A stretch of DNA of 64,000 nucleotides. Origin: Calliopum simillimum. Taxonomy: Eukaryota > Arthropoda > Insecta > Diptera > Lauxaniidae. Made by a program: the position numbers and the translations under genes. Shown piece after piece: positions 1 to 11,384 of this stretch; the first letter of the stretch is position 1, and every line of letters starts with the position of its first letter. Below the pieces are notes generated by a model. It searched no databases, had not been told where the DNA came from, and worked only from the letters and a program-made list of their open reading frames with translations. The stretch is from positions 12,169,994 to 12,233,993 of the forward strand of contig OX638368.1 in assembly GCA_951812925.1 (NCBI GenBank). Direction: 5' to 3'.

Positions 1-550
1 AGGCGTAGCAATTTTGATTGCTGTCGTTTTTTATGTTGATTTGTTTTCCGTTTTTATTTTATTTTTATTTTATTTTATCTGATTTTTTTGTATTTTATTT
101 TTTGTCGAATTGCCATGTTGAAGTTTAACATATGCGTTTATTGGTTTGCTGAACGTGTGTGGTTTACATTTTTTCTGACGCACAGTGGTCAGCGTGGGAA
201 AAACAATGTCATTAGATATAAATTAATTTTTCCATAAATAGTTTTTAATATGTAATTTAGCAGTTTGTTAAAATGGGTCATTACAAGTCGTAGATGGAAA
301 GGAAATTGTAACTGCAAGTTATTTTCGTTTTGTCAATGAAATTTATATCATTGTCTGGCTTTCGAGTAGAATTTGAGAAAACTACAGTGTATGGCAATAA
401 ATTTTAATTGGAATTCACGCCCTCCTTATTTACTCTGGAATATGAATTTTAAATTGAAAATCACTGATCTAAAAAAAAAATGGAATGAACTTTTTATTTA
501 TTATATGCAGTCTTATGTACTTTTCGACGATTTTTTAGTGGCACCAAACA
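1..550. other. Intergenic A+T-rich DNA, nothing recognised
   Basis: No coding pattern, RNA gene or clear repeat was found. The short open frames have no family resemblance and low-complexity composition. Confidence 0.6.
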
Positions 551-554
551 GCCG

Positions 555-885
555 CATCAAAATATATCTTCTAAATTTTCTTACAGCACACTTACTTTCC
601 GATTTATGATCCTTCGAAGAGAATCTATTTCAGCCCCATACAAAGAACGAAATATTTTGGGCGGGTAGCATCGCTCATTGTTTCAATCAGGGCCCCCCAT
701 ATTGACACTAATACATTTCATACCCTGTAGCAGATTTTAACTCATTTTGAGAGCATTTTTGCCAGAAATCAGTTTTTCGATACTAATATAATTTCAATCT
801 TTGTATCGGGGCTGAAATACCTTCTCTTCATAGGATCATAACTCGGAAAGTAAAATTCCCGTTGGAAAAGTTCGAAGGTATATGT
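555..885. repeat. Small foldback element
   Basis: About 586-643 reappears in inverted orientation at about 800-857: ACTTTCCGATTTATGATCC against GGATCATAACTCGGAAAGT, plus a shared block reading TTTCAGCCCC / GGGGCTGAAA. Weaker complementarity extends outward on both arms. The loop is roughly 155 nt. No target duplication was identified and no coding sequence is present, so this is a non-autonomous palindromic relic of unknown class. Confidence 0.6.
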
Positions 886-1149
886 TTATAAGGAAAAATG
901 TGGATATTCAATGGCATTCAAAAAAATTTCAATATTTGCTTTAGCTAAACCATAAGACATAAAAAAGCGATATATTGACAAACCTGAGAAGGCAGTCAGA
1001 TTCACCGTTAAAAAGTACGTAAGACCCCACATGCAAAATAAAAACTTCATTCCATGCAAAGAAAAATGGCAGCACTAAGACTCGGTTTATTCGCAATAAG
1101 AAATTGTTCCGAATAAATTTTCATATTTTCCGACACTGAACAAATTATG

Positions 1150-1690
1150 AGAAATTACAACATGCATCGAAATTTGATTTGACTTCTTCTAGTGTATGTA
1201 CTAAATTTTTAAAGATTTTTAATCAAATAGCGCATGCACTACGGCATTTTAAAAAATTTGCTTGTATGAGAAGTGCCATGCCCTCTTGTCCGATTTCACC
1301 AAATTTTTTGCTCAAGTATTCCCAGTGCCTATATAAAATTTGGTTTCAGTTGTTAGAATAGCACTTGTACTACGAAATTTTGAAAAATTTGCTTGTATAG
1401 AAGGTGTTGCGACCTTTTGTTCGATTTCGACATATTTTTTTAAGAGCTCGCCTTTGCTTTTGTGTTTCGGCTGCATTCCCGCAAATGGTACCATAAATAT
1501 AACGTTTCAAAAAATTTTTGTATGGGCTGTAGGCGTGTCCGTTTCATTTTCAATCCAAGAAGTCAGTTTTTGTGTTGCAAGCAGGGCACAAAATTTCATA
1601 AATAAACTGCAAGCCAGACGAAGATTGCTATATCGAGGTGACGCTTATCAAAGACAAGACTCCTTCTTTGCGTTATAGGGTAGACACGAC
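1150..1690 (+). repeat. Degenerate copy of the dispersed 'GCCACGCCC / GGTGTAGGG' repeat
   Basis: This is a decayed member of the family best preserved at 58,480-59,285. Shared landmarks in order are tandem blocks of about 110-120 bp (around 1,225-1,330 and 1,345-1,460), GGCTGTAGGCGTGTCCG, and an end block with CTATATCGAGGTGACGC followed by TCCTTCTTTGCGTTATAGGG. Open frames across it are shadows of the repeat. Confidence 0.6.
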
Positions 1691-1739
1691 AGCTGTCAAA
1701 AAAACAAGATAATAAATAAATCAGAAAGTGTCAGAAACA

Positions 1740-1975
1740 GTCGTCTCCTAGTGTGCCAAACGGACTCGTTTCGAATCCGTAACGGGTTCATATTTTCGTA
1801 CTTTTTGTCTGTTACGGAATCCGTTAAAGATCCGTTACTGATCCGTTGGCGGGAGAGATTCCTAAAAAAAAAAGCGAATCGTTTTTTCTGCTTTTATGAA
1901 TCCGATTCGAATACGTAACGTACATCAAAAACGAATTCAAAACGGATTCGCTTTTAAAAATGTTAATGCTGCTTA
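1740..1975. repeat. Inverted partner of the ATCCGTT-rich units at 3.8-4.3 kb
   Basis: The stretch is rich in AATCCGTTA and its reverse and contains AACGGATTCGCTTTTAAAAA. That block occurs in opposite orientation at about 4,026-4,045 as TTTTTAAAAGCGAATCCGTT. Together with 3,838-4,290 it may be one arm of a large inverted-repeat element whose interior (about 1,980-3,830) has collected other insertions. Confidence 0.55.
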
Positions 1976-2037
1976 TAAAAAAACAACAAAAATGGGGAAG
2001 CGCTTATTTTTAATTAAAAAAAAAAAGCAAAAATATT

Positions 2038-2128
2038 ACTAACCTGGCCGAGAGTCGAACTCAGGCTCCCGGGGTATTACTTTTCAAATGCTAGACGTTA
2101 GACAACTAGGCTATTGACCGATATGATG
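2038..2128 (-). repeat. tRNA-like (SINE-like) sequence
   Basis: Read on the minus strand, there is an A-box-like block (TAGCCTAGTTGTCTAACG) and, about 30 nt on, a B-box-like block (GAGTTCGACTC) inside a T-arm whose five-base stem CTGAG/CTCGG pairs. The 5' and 3' ends do not form a seven-pair acceptor stem, so a functional tRNA is unlikely. It is best read as a tRNA-derived SINE head or decayed tRNA copy. Confidence 0.4.
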
Positions 2129-2429
2129 TAGACTTATCTGATGCAGACTTATCTGATGTTGAGAATTAAAGTTTGTATATTTAACAAATTTTTGTTGTTT
2201 TTTGTGTTCTTTCTCTTCCCTTCTTTTGATAAAAAATATTAGATACTCAAATTTGGAATCAAAAACGTTTCTTCAAACTAAGTTTGAAAAGTTTTCAAAA
2301 AATCATACACAACAAGCTGGCCTGGTTGCGACTTCGTTCGCCCATTCCCGATGCCTTTACGTGCGAAGTCCTATCTATCTCCATCGTCCCTCTCTTCCAA
2401 TCACCAAGGTTTTTAAATATTTATGTTAT

Positions 2430-2805
2430 CCAGAGATATACCATTTTATATATTTTTTGTATGAAGGGTGCAACTCCCTCTTCTCAGCCCCCCGCCCAAG
2501 TTTTTCAAAGTGAATGGTAGATAGAATATTCATGTATGTACCAAGTTTTATAAAGATATCTGCGATATGTAAAGAAATATATCATTTTGTGTATTTTTTG
2601 AAAAGTGGATGCAATCCTCCTACACCCAATATCCCCCAAGTTTTGCATGGTGAATGGTGAATATGTACATTATGCATAAGTTCATCAACTTTTATAATCA
2701 TAGATTGTATAACTGTAAATGTATAGTATTTTTTATATTTTTTTCGTATGGGGGGTGCAACCCCCGTTCCCCTCAGTGGCATCCCACCCCCTTAGGAACC
2801 TTCTA
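2430..2805 (+). repeat. Degenerate tandem repeat, unit about 145 bp
   Basis: Three imperfect units begin near 2,437, 2,580 and 2,720. Each has a TATATTTTTTGTAT-like block, then a G-rich to C-rich run (AGGGTGCAACTCCCTC; GTGGATGCAATCCTCC; GGGGTGCAACCCCCG), and the first two end in CCCAAGTTTT(T/G)CA and GTGAATGGT. No gene overlaps. Confidence 0.55.
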
Positions 2806-2897
2806 CAGACCATAACAAACAATTTAAAAAAAAAATTATGTAAATCGGCCTTGTAGTTTCCGCGTTCATAAGCTACATACGGACACCATTTCATTTT

Positions 2898-3794
2898 TAT
2901 ATAGAGTAGAACGGAGCAATGTCGTGCACTCAACTTTGACATGCTCGTAAAGCCGTACCTCTCAAGCGAATGAGACGAGTAAACATTCGATCGAAAGATA
3001 ATTTCGTTGGTTACATCCATGTGTAACAACATTTGTGCAGCGAGAAATTGTGTTTGTGTAAGTGAAGAAAAAAAAATTGTCCACGACATTACCCCCCTCA
3101 AAATTTGTGGGGTAATGTCGTGCATTGTTTTCCGAGTATAGTTAAGGTTCCAAAATGTGTGAGAAATGATAGATAGTGGTTCTATTAGAGGAGATTCAGC
3201 ATTATCATGTATTTATTCATTATTATACAAGTGTGAAGTACATAATATGTTGTGTAGAGTAGAACGGGGCAATGTTGACATGCTCGCAAAGCCGTACATC
3301 TTAAGCGAATGCAACGAGTAAGCATCCGATCGAAAGATAATTTCATTGGTTACATTCATGGGTAACAACATTTGTGTAGCGAGAAATTGTGTTTGTGTAA
3401 GTGAATGTGCACGACATTACCCCAATGGTCGTTTTAAAGGTCAACTTCGATAACTCGGTGAGGCCCAAAATTTTTTTCGAAAACCAAATACTTCTTTTCT
3501 TTGGCAGGATATTTCGTTTCAGAAAACACTTACCTGGTATATTTTCCCGCAAGGAAAATTATTTTTCTGACTCGATGAAAAAACACTTTTATCGTCCCGA
3601 AAGCGTGCGTTTTGACAAAAAGGTTACTCTGTAGAGACGAACTGGTGAAAATTGCTAGTATTCTATGCATAAGCTCAGTAGGTCAGCAGGTCCCTACCTT
3701 ACGAACATTTGGTAAATCATTCAATTCTTTGGGCTAAAACAGCCAGTGCACGACATTACCCCCTGCACGACATTACCCCGTTCTACTCTATATA
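2898..3794. mobile_element. Terminal-inverted-repeat element, two overlapping copies
   Basis: The left end TATATAGAGTAGAACGG is the exact reverse complement of the right end at 3,778-3,794. The match continues through a further 14 bases (…AATGTCGTGCA) with about two mismatches. A second left end (TAGAGTAGAACGGGGCAATG) lies near 3,254 and is followed by sequence matching about 2,940-3,070, so one copy seems to have inserted beside or into another. A perfect hairpin around GGGGTAATGTCGTGCA sits at about 3,078-3,126. No transposase is visible; it looks like a MITE. Confidence 0.7.
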
Positions 3795-3837
3795 GATAAA
3801 ATAAAAAGATAAAAAAACAAATCAAAAATGTTTTTTT

Positions 3838-4290
3838 CATCATCATTAACATTAATTAAAGCAAATCCGTTTTGAGTTCGTATTTGAAGTATTTACGGAT
3901 TCGAAACGGATTTTTCCAGGTTTGAATCCTACCGCAGGTGGATTTTGATGCTTTTTATTTTATATTAATTGTTAATAAGCTCATCAAAACTGTTTTTTTC
4001 TGTAAATATACAGCATTAACATTTTTAAAAGCGAATCCGTTTTGAATTCGTTTTTACATAAATTTCGGCTTCGAAACGAGTCCGAACTGAGGAATTACCC
4101 GAGCTCGAATCCTACCATAGGCGGATCGATAATTTTTTTTCTTTTTATTTATTTTTTTTAATCGCTAAAAAGTGCTTCAAAATGTTTTTTTTATTTAAAC
4201 ACAGCATGGACATTATCAAGAGCAAATCCGTTTTAAATTCGTTTTTGATGTACGTTTCGGTTTCGAAATGGATCCGTTACCGCGGATTAC
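3838..4290. repeat. Tandem array of three units with B-box-like motif
   Basis: Three units start near 3,845, 4,012 and 4,198, each with an ACAGCAT/ATTAACATT-type start, then GC(G/A)AATCCGTTTT and a TTCG-rich segment. Units 1 and 2 then carry a tRNA B-box-like motif (GGTTTGAATCCTACC; GCTCGAATCCTACC) followed by GGCGGAT or GGTGGAT and a T-rich tail. Orientation is opposite to the related block at 1,740-1,975. Confidence 0.5.
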
Positions 4291-4499
4291 GTTTTTTATA
4301 CCTTTATGACCTCATCAGTTTTTGTGCACATTGGGCTGTCAGGGTAAAATTTTAAATACCACTTTTAAGTTTATAATCCGGATTAAAACTGTCGTCTGTC
4401 TGCCCTATTACAAGCGAAAGAACAAAGTGAATATACCCTGGGTGTATAAAAAAGCCAAAAACCAAGGATCTTATATCATAGAATAAAATTAATTTATGT

Positions 4500-4640
4500 T
4501 ATCCAAAACAATTCGCTGTCCGACTTGATAGGACTCCGCCAAAGCTGAGCATTATCCTAGTGATACGGCAACTTGGTTATGGCAGCTGGGTCGTGGGTTC
4601 TTTCCCCTTTCAAGGAATTTTTTTTTTTAATTATTTTTTT
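4500..4640 (+). repeat. Weak tRNA-like/SINE-like segment with T-rich tail
   Basis: AGTGATACGGCAACTTGG followed by GTGGGTTCTTTCCCC is loosely A-box/B-box-like and is followed by a long T-rich tract. No cloverleaf could be drawn. A short fragment just upstream (about 4,405-4,452, containing AAAGTGAATATACCCTGGGT) is the 3' end of the repeat family seen at 58,480-59,285. Confidence 0.3.
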
Positions 4641-4659
4641 TTTTATATTTTTTTTATTT

Positions 4660-7480
4660 TTTTTTTTTATTTATGTAATTTTTTTGTACCTAATATATTT
4701 TGAATTATAATTTTCCTTAAAATCAGTTTCATTTAAAAACATCTTATCGTTGATCATTCTGCTGTAAACACCACAGCACGTCACTAATCTGTGCCAAGTA
4801 ATTTTTTTTGGCTCAAATGGAATTTGGGAATTGGTTTTTTTTTTTGGAACTCTATTGCATATTGGTTCAATCGTCACACATCACGTACATATTTCTTTTA
4901 ATACATGTGATGATGCGAAATATACAGAACGTGACTTATTGCAATAAGAAATTTTGCCAAACTCAAATAGGATTAGGTAATTTTTTTGCAATTCATTTGA
5001 TTTCAAAGAAATATATTCTCATAAAATCTTGCCACTGTGCGGCGTCTAAATAAATAGAGGCTGCCTCCGGTTATTTCTTTCTTCTTCTTTTTTTTTTTTT
5101 TTTTTTTTTGTTATTTTGGCTTAACTTACCTTCAAAAATCACATTCAACTCTTGCTATATTTGCTGATAGATACCCCTACGGTATTTAGACGTAAATACT
5201 CTGCTCTCCCACCTGCATGGCATAATTTTCTAGCGTTAATGTGCTGTTGCCTTAGCTGCTGCTGCTGCATCTTCAAGTTTGTCTTTATTTATATCGTACA
5301 TATATTTTCATAATGTTGTCGTTTTCATTGTTGTTGTTGTTGTTGGCACTCTCAAAAAAGCGGCAATAATTTGTTCCGTTGAAAATTGACACCGGAAGTA
5401 GCTCGCCTTCTTTTTGAGATTTTTATTTATGCATAAAGTAGCTTTTTTGGATGAAATTTACTAGCTCGCCTTTTTTTTGTTTTAATTTTTTCTCACAAAC
5501 ATCTTTTTTACCAAACAAAAACTTTTCGTGAAAAAATCGCAGTAGAAATGGTAGCATAAAAAGTTTTGTTATTTAACTTTTTTTTTTTCTTATTATTATT
5601 TTTTAACCATTTTTAGCTTTGGCTGTTGTTTTAATGTTTTTTCGTATGTTTTTTTTTTTTTAATTCTTTTGAAAAATAACACAACAAACTGGAGCTTTAA
5701 CAAAGCACGGAAAAAAATTATATAAAACAAAAAACCAGAGAAAAACCTAGTGAAACAAAACAAAGAAAAAAAAGTAGTAGAAATAAAAATCTTTCATATT
5801 AATTGTCGACGACTGCCTTAGTTTTCAGCGGCTGTCATGCTTCAGTTACCCTCGTTATTTGTACACGTTACGTTTTTGTCATGGGGACCTCGTTTGTATT
5901 ACAGTCGTCATCATCATCAACATCATCAACCATCGTCGACATCATCCATCCCAAGCGAATCAAGGTAGCCAGATGATGGACAAGCTGGGAATGTGAAATT
6001 TATATCAAATCTTCTTTGTTGTATTGAAAGTCTAAACAAACATTTTAAAAACTAAACATTTTTTGGATGTGCTTTTCAAAATTTGATGTTACCAGCCAGT
6101 TTTATCTGATATAGAATATACGCAAAAAAATCTTTGAACTTTCAATTTACTTATACACAGTATTGATTGCAAATCGAAACACTACAAACATTCCGAAAAA
6201 TAATCCGCAGCAATTGGACAAATAATAAAGCAATGCTATTAATATCAAATGTAACCGATTATTTCTTGCCAAAGATCAAAATTATGTTGTTAGCCCTAAT
6301 GGGTACAAGATAAAATTTTGAAAAGAATGCCACAAAAATCACCTGAATATGTTCAAAATGGCTGAAAGCTTACTTATCTTGTTATATCGCTTAAATAATT
6401 TCGAAAAAATAGTTTTAGTTCTTCAGCCTAAATTGGATCAGGATAAAAAAATCATTTGTCAAATCAGCACTCTCTAGTATTGACATTTCTCAAAAACAAA
6501 CCTCCAAAAAAGTAGTATTTAGTACAGAAAATCGGGTGGTAATCGGAGAACACCGGAAAATGTAAGATTCTTTCAAATTTTTAGAAATTCGTAAAACAAA
6601 TGGAGTTATTTTTGCCGATATTTTCGAAAGTGGAATAAATCCATAAAGAGGCAAAATCAATATCATGCATAGTTTTTGCCATAGTAATCAGTAATCGATA
6701 CATATTATTTTTTCAATGTAAACTTTTTGTAAAAACCAAGTCCAATTTTATTCATTTCTATCAAAATGTTAGCCAATTCATATTATGACATTAATTTTGT
6801 CCCTTTATGAACTAACTCCGTTGGTTTTGCGAATTTCGAAAAATGGAACTAAGAAAAGTTGTTCAGAATAGTCCGAGTCAACTTATATTTTCCGGTGCTC
6901 TACCGTTTTCCGCCCACCCTGTTTAATGCCTTTCGACACACCCAAGTATATTGCAATGGATTTTAGTGTATAAAGGAAGATCTTTTCCTGGTATAATTTG
7001 TTGCACAAGACATCTTGAAATAAAGTTTATTTTTTTCTACTCGTATATTTAATACTGAACTGAAGTATTTGATACAAAAATGCATGATTTAAATCTTCAC
7101 TTTACACTGATTTTATTAAACACCATGACTTGTTTTATCAGTGTCAAAAAAAAGTGATTCTGAACAATACTTCAGTGTACTGTATTTTACACAAAGAAAT
7201 ACTTCAGGTCAATGTAAAACATGTGAGCAGAAAAACTACAGTGAAACTTATGATATGGTAACACTTGCGGGTTACAACGCATGATACAAAAGCTTCCATA
7301 AATTTGCGCAAGAAAAAGAGTGTAAACAGAAAGGCACATGAAAAGAGTGAAAAACTACTTTTGTCACTAAAGTAGTACTTTTTAGTGCACACTACAACTA
7401 CAGCATATGCACTGAACTGAACTGAAGCAAATCAAATAAGACGGGTCTGTACAGTTTTTGTTTTATCTTCTTTCATATCA
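4660..7480. other. Intergenic DNA, low complexity, no gene recognised
   Basis: The stretch holds long T tracts (about 5,090-5,109), a GTT run near 5,328-5,345, and a TCATCA/ACATCATCA run near 5,907-5,950. No open frame here resembles a protein family. A 5' exon of a distant gene cannot be excluded without RNA data. Confidence 0.5.
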
Positions 7481-7489
7481 ATGTACTGA

Positions 7490-7835
7490 TAAGAAACTGA
7501 CCAAGACCATAGCATTCTTGGTTTTGGTTTTGATCTTGGACATTGAGTTTTAGTCTTGGTTTTGATATTGAGTCTTGGTCTTAGTCTTGATCTTGGGCAT
7601 TAAGTCTTTTTCTCGATCTTGGTCTTGGTATTAAAAAAAAATTTTGAAAATTGTTAAACATCCAAAATTTCCAAACCTTATTTTTACAAAGCAATTGGGT
7701 GACACACCTATTAACTATGAACTACCAAGACTGAAAACAATCAATCAGTCTTGATCTTAGTCTTGACATTATGTCAGCGTCTTGATCTCGGTCTCGAAAA
7801 ATTAGCAAGACCGAGACTAATTTTGCTCATCACCA
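7490..7835. repeat. TCTTGG-rich dispersed element, copy 1
   Basis: The copy has a run of TCTTGGT/TCTTGAT hexamers, a body with CCAAACCTTATTTTTACAAAGCAATTGGG (seen also near 10,465 and 56,556), and an end block AAGACCGAGACTAATTTTGCTCATCACCAG. The same order of blocks occurs at 10,310-10,716 and 56,480-56,826. The terminus is close to CTCATCACTA, read inward as TAGTGATGAG. Confidence 0.6.
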
Positions 7836-7849
7836 GATTCAGTAGTCAA

Positions 7850-8320
7850 TTGAGCGTTTTTGGACTTTCAACACCCGCGGTCGGCAAAACGCTTTTTTAC
7901 TCAGAACCAAAGTGTCTTATAAAGTGTACACAGTAGAACAATGTCAAAAAAGTATTAATTTTAAACTATTTTGGAATAAGTTTTATACTTTTTTGGAATA
8001 AATTTCAAACTTTTTTGGAAAAAATTCGGAATTTAATACCAAAAAAGTTTAAAATCAATATCAAAGGGAATGAAAAGTTAGAAAAGTAAGCTATCATTTT
8101 TTAGTGTGTATAATGATTAAAAATCTTCTAAGCAATATATGTTAATTTTTTTAGAATGGGCGTTGGAACGTTTAATTTTTTTTTTTATCAATTATTGAAA
8201 AATTATTATTTGTCTCAAAAAATTTTCAAAAATATTCACATGTATACTTTGGAAGTTTCTAAGCATTTAATGCTTTCTACACGTTTTTCGTAAGATGCCT
8301 AGGAAATAAATCGGCCACAA
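7850..8320. repeat. Degenerate foldback element carrying a nested repeat
   Basis: The outer parts match the palindrome seen intact at 10,840-11,365: ACTCAGAACCAAAGTGTCTTATAAAGTGTAC on the left and GCATTTAATGCTTTCTACACGTTTTTCGTAAGATGCCT on the right. Between them, about 7,935-8,110 is a separate repeat also present at 19,060-19,255 (AACAATG…AAAAAGTATTAATTTTAAAC, then TTTGGAATAA units, and GTTTAAAATCAAT near the end). Confidence 0.55.
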
Positions 8321-8529
8321 AATCTTTTTTAACTGGTAAACTTGGATTGGTTTCCCTCATATTTATATAGGAAAGTTTTTAATTTTAACAATACAATCCT
8401 TTCCAGAAACATCTGGTAACCTCTTTTAATATCCCATCTAAAGCCCAGCCGCACTCAACATTTTAAGTTACTTCAAGTTTTGTTACCAGGCTTTTTTTCT
8501 TCTTCTTTCTTTGTTTTCTGGCTGTTACC

Positions 8530-8830
8530 TACTCGTATTTTAGTTGTTGTCGCTCTTATTGTTGCTGTTCTTATAGTTGTTGTTGCTGCTGTTGTTACCT
8601 ATATAATAATAGTTGTTGTCGTTGTTATTGTTGTTGTCGTTGTTACATAAATTTTACTCAATTCACATGCTTAAGCTATGACGTGTAATTAATTAATTAA
8701 TGTGTATGAATTACAAAAAAAAAAAAAAAAGTTGTACTTAAGTGACTTTCTTCAAGTTAAAGTTGAATAATGCAAGTACAACAATAACAACAGCAACAAC
8801 AACAACAATAAAATAGTTGAAATAAAAGTG
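8530..8830. repeat. GTT/AAC triplet microsatellites
   Basis: Interrupted GTT tracts run at about 8,545-8,645 and an ACAACA/GCAACAACAACAACAATA tract at about 8,778-8,812. The AATTAATTAATTAATG block lies between. These are ordinary fly microsatellites with no overlapping gene. Confidence 0.8.
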
Positions 8831-9779
8831 ACAACAAATTGTTGCAAATATTTTGTGCATTTCTTGTCTGAATTTTCCTTTTCAACTCATGCAATGATTT
8901 ATGAATGCGGTTTTGTGTTATGGCACATTTTGTAAGAAATTTTTGAATGAAAACAAAATTATTACGTTTTCATTTTTTGAAGTTTTGAGAGCATATAAGG
9001 AGCTTTCGTTAAATTAAGTCTTATTGTATTTCCAAAGTATCATAAATTTGATATATCGTAATTGAGAATAACAGTTCTTTCGATTTATTTTTATGCTGTA
9101 GTCCTAAACCGTTTTTTTTAATTTTAATTCTAATTAGTAGGAAGTACTTAGGAGTAAGTTCTAGTTAGAACAGTTCTTTATTGTATTTACTACACTAAAT
9201 CTTTGATGGACGATCTTTTAATATTTTGACTTACAATAAACTCTAAAACTTCGTTTCGGATAAAACATGTTGTCCAAAGATCATATGAAATCACACCCAT
9301 TTTTCTAGGACTGTATTACAATGGGTCAAAATTTCATTAGAGGTTACCAAAGACAAAAAATGCTTATAACACTACACAAAAAGTGTAAAAAACTACTATG
9401 CAAATGAACTTTTCATTGCTTTAACTCAGCCAATTTGAATCGAATCTTAGATATTGATACACTTGTTGGAAGTTCAAGAATTGTTCTCTATAATAGTGTA
9501 AAAACGCATTTGATCGAAATTGGGTTTCTCAAAAAATGTTCGAAAAATTAAGCTATAACCTAAAAAATCGAAAAGGTCGATTAACTCGAGAACGGCTCCT
9601 AGGAAAAAAAGTAAATGCGATTTTCGGACTCAGCTACCTCAAATTAGTTTAGAAAATATGGTCTGCAAAATGTTACATTTTTGTCTAGTGTAATATTAAA
9701 TTTTAACAATAATAAATACAATAAATAAGTAAAGAACAAAAATTTTCTTCATCACCCTGTTGAACTTTGTTCTACGAGA

Positions 9780-10065
9780 ATATTTCGTCCCTATACAAGT
9801 AAGAAGTACTAATTTAGTTTTTCAAGTTTTGAGATATTTGATATTCAAAAAATTAAATCTTCTTTTTTTTTTTGTATGGAAATCGTTGTTTTGCCTTTAC
9901 TTTTATGATGAAAATAACCACTTTTTAACAGAGATATGGTTAAATGGGACTTATCAAACTAAAGACTATAATTTTTTGGACCAGAAATACCAAATAACTC
10001 AAAAATAGAAAAAACTGACTTAGTGCTTTTCACTTGTACCAATAAGAACGATTTATTCCATTTTT
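9780..10065. mobile_element. MITE-like TIR element with internal extension
   Basis: The ends CGTCCCTATACAAGTAAGAAGT and GCTTTTCACTTGTACC…GATTTATTCC are inverted relatives of each other and of the shorter copy at 40,285-40,470. Shared interior blocks are GAGATATGG(T/C)TAAATGGG and CCA(G/T)AAATACCAAATAACTCA. This copy has about 90 bp more interior sequence. There is no coding capacity. Confidence 0.55.
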
Positions 10066-10309
10066 ATTAAATTTTTAACTTATTATTCTATAGCTTTAAA
10101 TGTTTTTTGTCTATATAGACCACTAGAGAGATTTTTCATGGATAGTTTTAAAAAAAAAAGAAGTCGAAAAGACCCACAGAAAACGTGGATATAATGGGTA
10201 AAGATGTTACAGAAATGTTTTACTTCCGTGATTTCGAAAATGTTGTTTTGAGCACTTTCGGGACCGTAATAAAATATAAAACTGTATTTAGCTGAGTATT
10301 TAGACAAAA

Positions 10310-10716
10310 TGGCGATGAGCGACCTCGAGCGATGAGCAAATCACGACCAAAACCATACAAGTACTTACCTTGGACTGGATCTTGGCATTGATATTGAAAC
10401 TTGGTCTTAGGCATTAAGTCTCTTTCTGGTCTTGAAAAAATTTCTAAAGATTGTGGATTATCAAAGTTTCCAAATCTTATTTTTTCGAAGCAGCTGGATT
10501 TTTAATATGCTAAATTTCGAATTGAGCTATGATTTTATGCTTGAAAGGGCCAAAACACACCTATTGACTGTTAATTACCAAGATTGAAAAGTAGTCTTGG
10601 TCTTAATGATCATCGTGACCACTTGCTCTCGGTGTCGAAATTAGTTCAGCGTCTTGAACTTAGCCTTAAGAAGTTACCAAAATCACGACCGGGACTAATT
10701 TTACTTATCACTAGTG
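10310..10716. repeat. TCTTGG-rich dispersed element, copy 2
   Basis: The block order matches copy 1: TTGGTCTTAGGCATTAAGTC, a body containing CCAAATCTTATTTTTTCGAAGCAGCTGG, then GTCTTGGTCTTAATGATCATCGTGACC, ending in GACTAATTTTACTTATCACTA. The terminus read inward is TAGTGATAAG, consistent with a YARNG-type end as in hAT elements, but no matching target duplication was found. Confidence 0.55.
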
Positions 10717-10829
10717 ACCTCTAAATGTCCTTCAAAAAATTTTACAAAATTCTAAGCTAATTTTTTTGACATCCTCTTTAGATTTTTGGCTTTAATCATG
10801 CAATTTTCAAAAATAGTTTTTTTTAAGCA

Positions 10830-11370
10830 TATATGCTAAAATCAGCAGTTCAAATAAAACTTTGTTAAACTCGAAAAATTATTTCGTCTGGCGCTTCTTT
10901 GGCTCAAAACTAAAATTTTTTTCATATTTTTGACCTAGGTTGTCCCGGCCCATTGTTTTCTGCCGAAATTTTTCGGTTTTCTAATACAATTTCGATCGGA
11001 AAAACGGATTTTGCTCAAAACCAAGGCGTCTTACGAAAAAAGTGTTTTTGACAAAAAATGCTTAGCATTGTCCAAGAAATACGTATGAATTTTTTCAGAA
11101 TTTTTTTGGAACATTTTATAATTTTTAAAAAAATGGTCAAAAAAAAAATTCAAAAAATTCAAAAAAAATTCTGAAAAAATTCACACCTAATTATTTCCTG
11201 GACGATGCTAAGCATTTTTTGCTTTATACACTTTTTTCGAAAGACGCCTTGGTTTTGAGTAAAATAAGTTTTTCCGATCGAAATTGCATTAAAAACCGAA
11301 AAATGTCCACAGAAAAATATGAGCCAGAACAACCTATGTCAAAAATATGAAAAAGTATATGCTTAGGTAC
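10830..11370. mobile_element. Intact ('empty') foldback element
   Basis: The element is almost a perfect palindrome around 11,135. The left arm reads TTTTTCATATTTTTGACCTAGG, GATCGGAAAAACGGATTTTG, AAACCAAGGCGTCTTACG and ATGCTTAGCATTGTCC; the right arm carries each in reverse complement and reverse order (to TCAAAAATATGAAAAA near 11,354). It has no coding sequence. The same element at 23,900-27,615 holds a 3.1-kb insertion near its centre, so this copy shows the unoccupied state. Confidence 0.75.
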
Positions 11371-11384
11371 CAAGGAACGTAGCT

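Noticed and set aside
2038..2128. Functional tRNA gene
   Set aside because: The T-arm pairs but the acceptor stem does not, and no convincing anticodon arm could be drawn.
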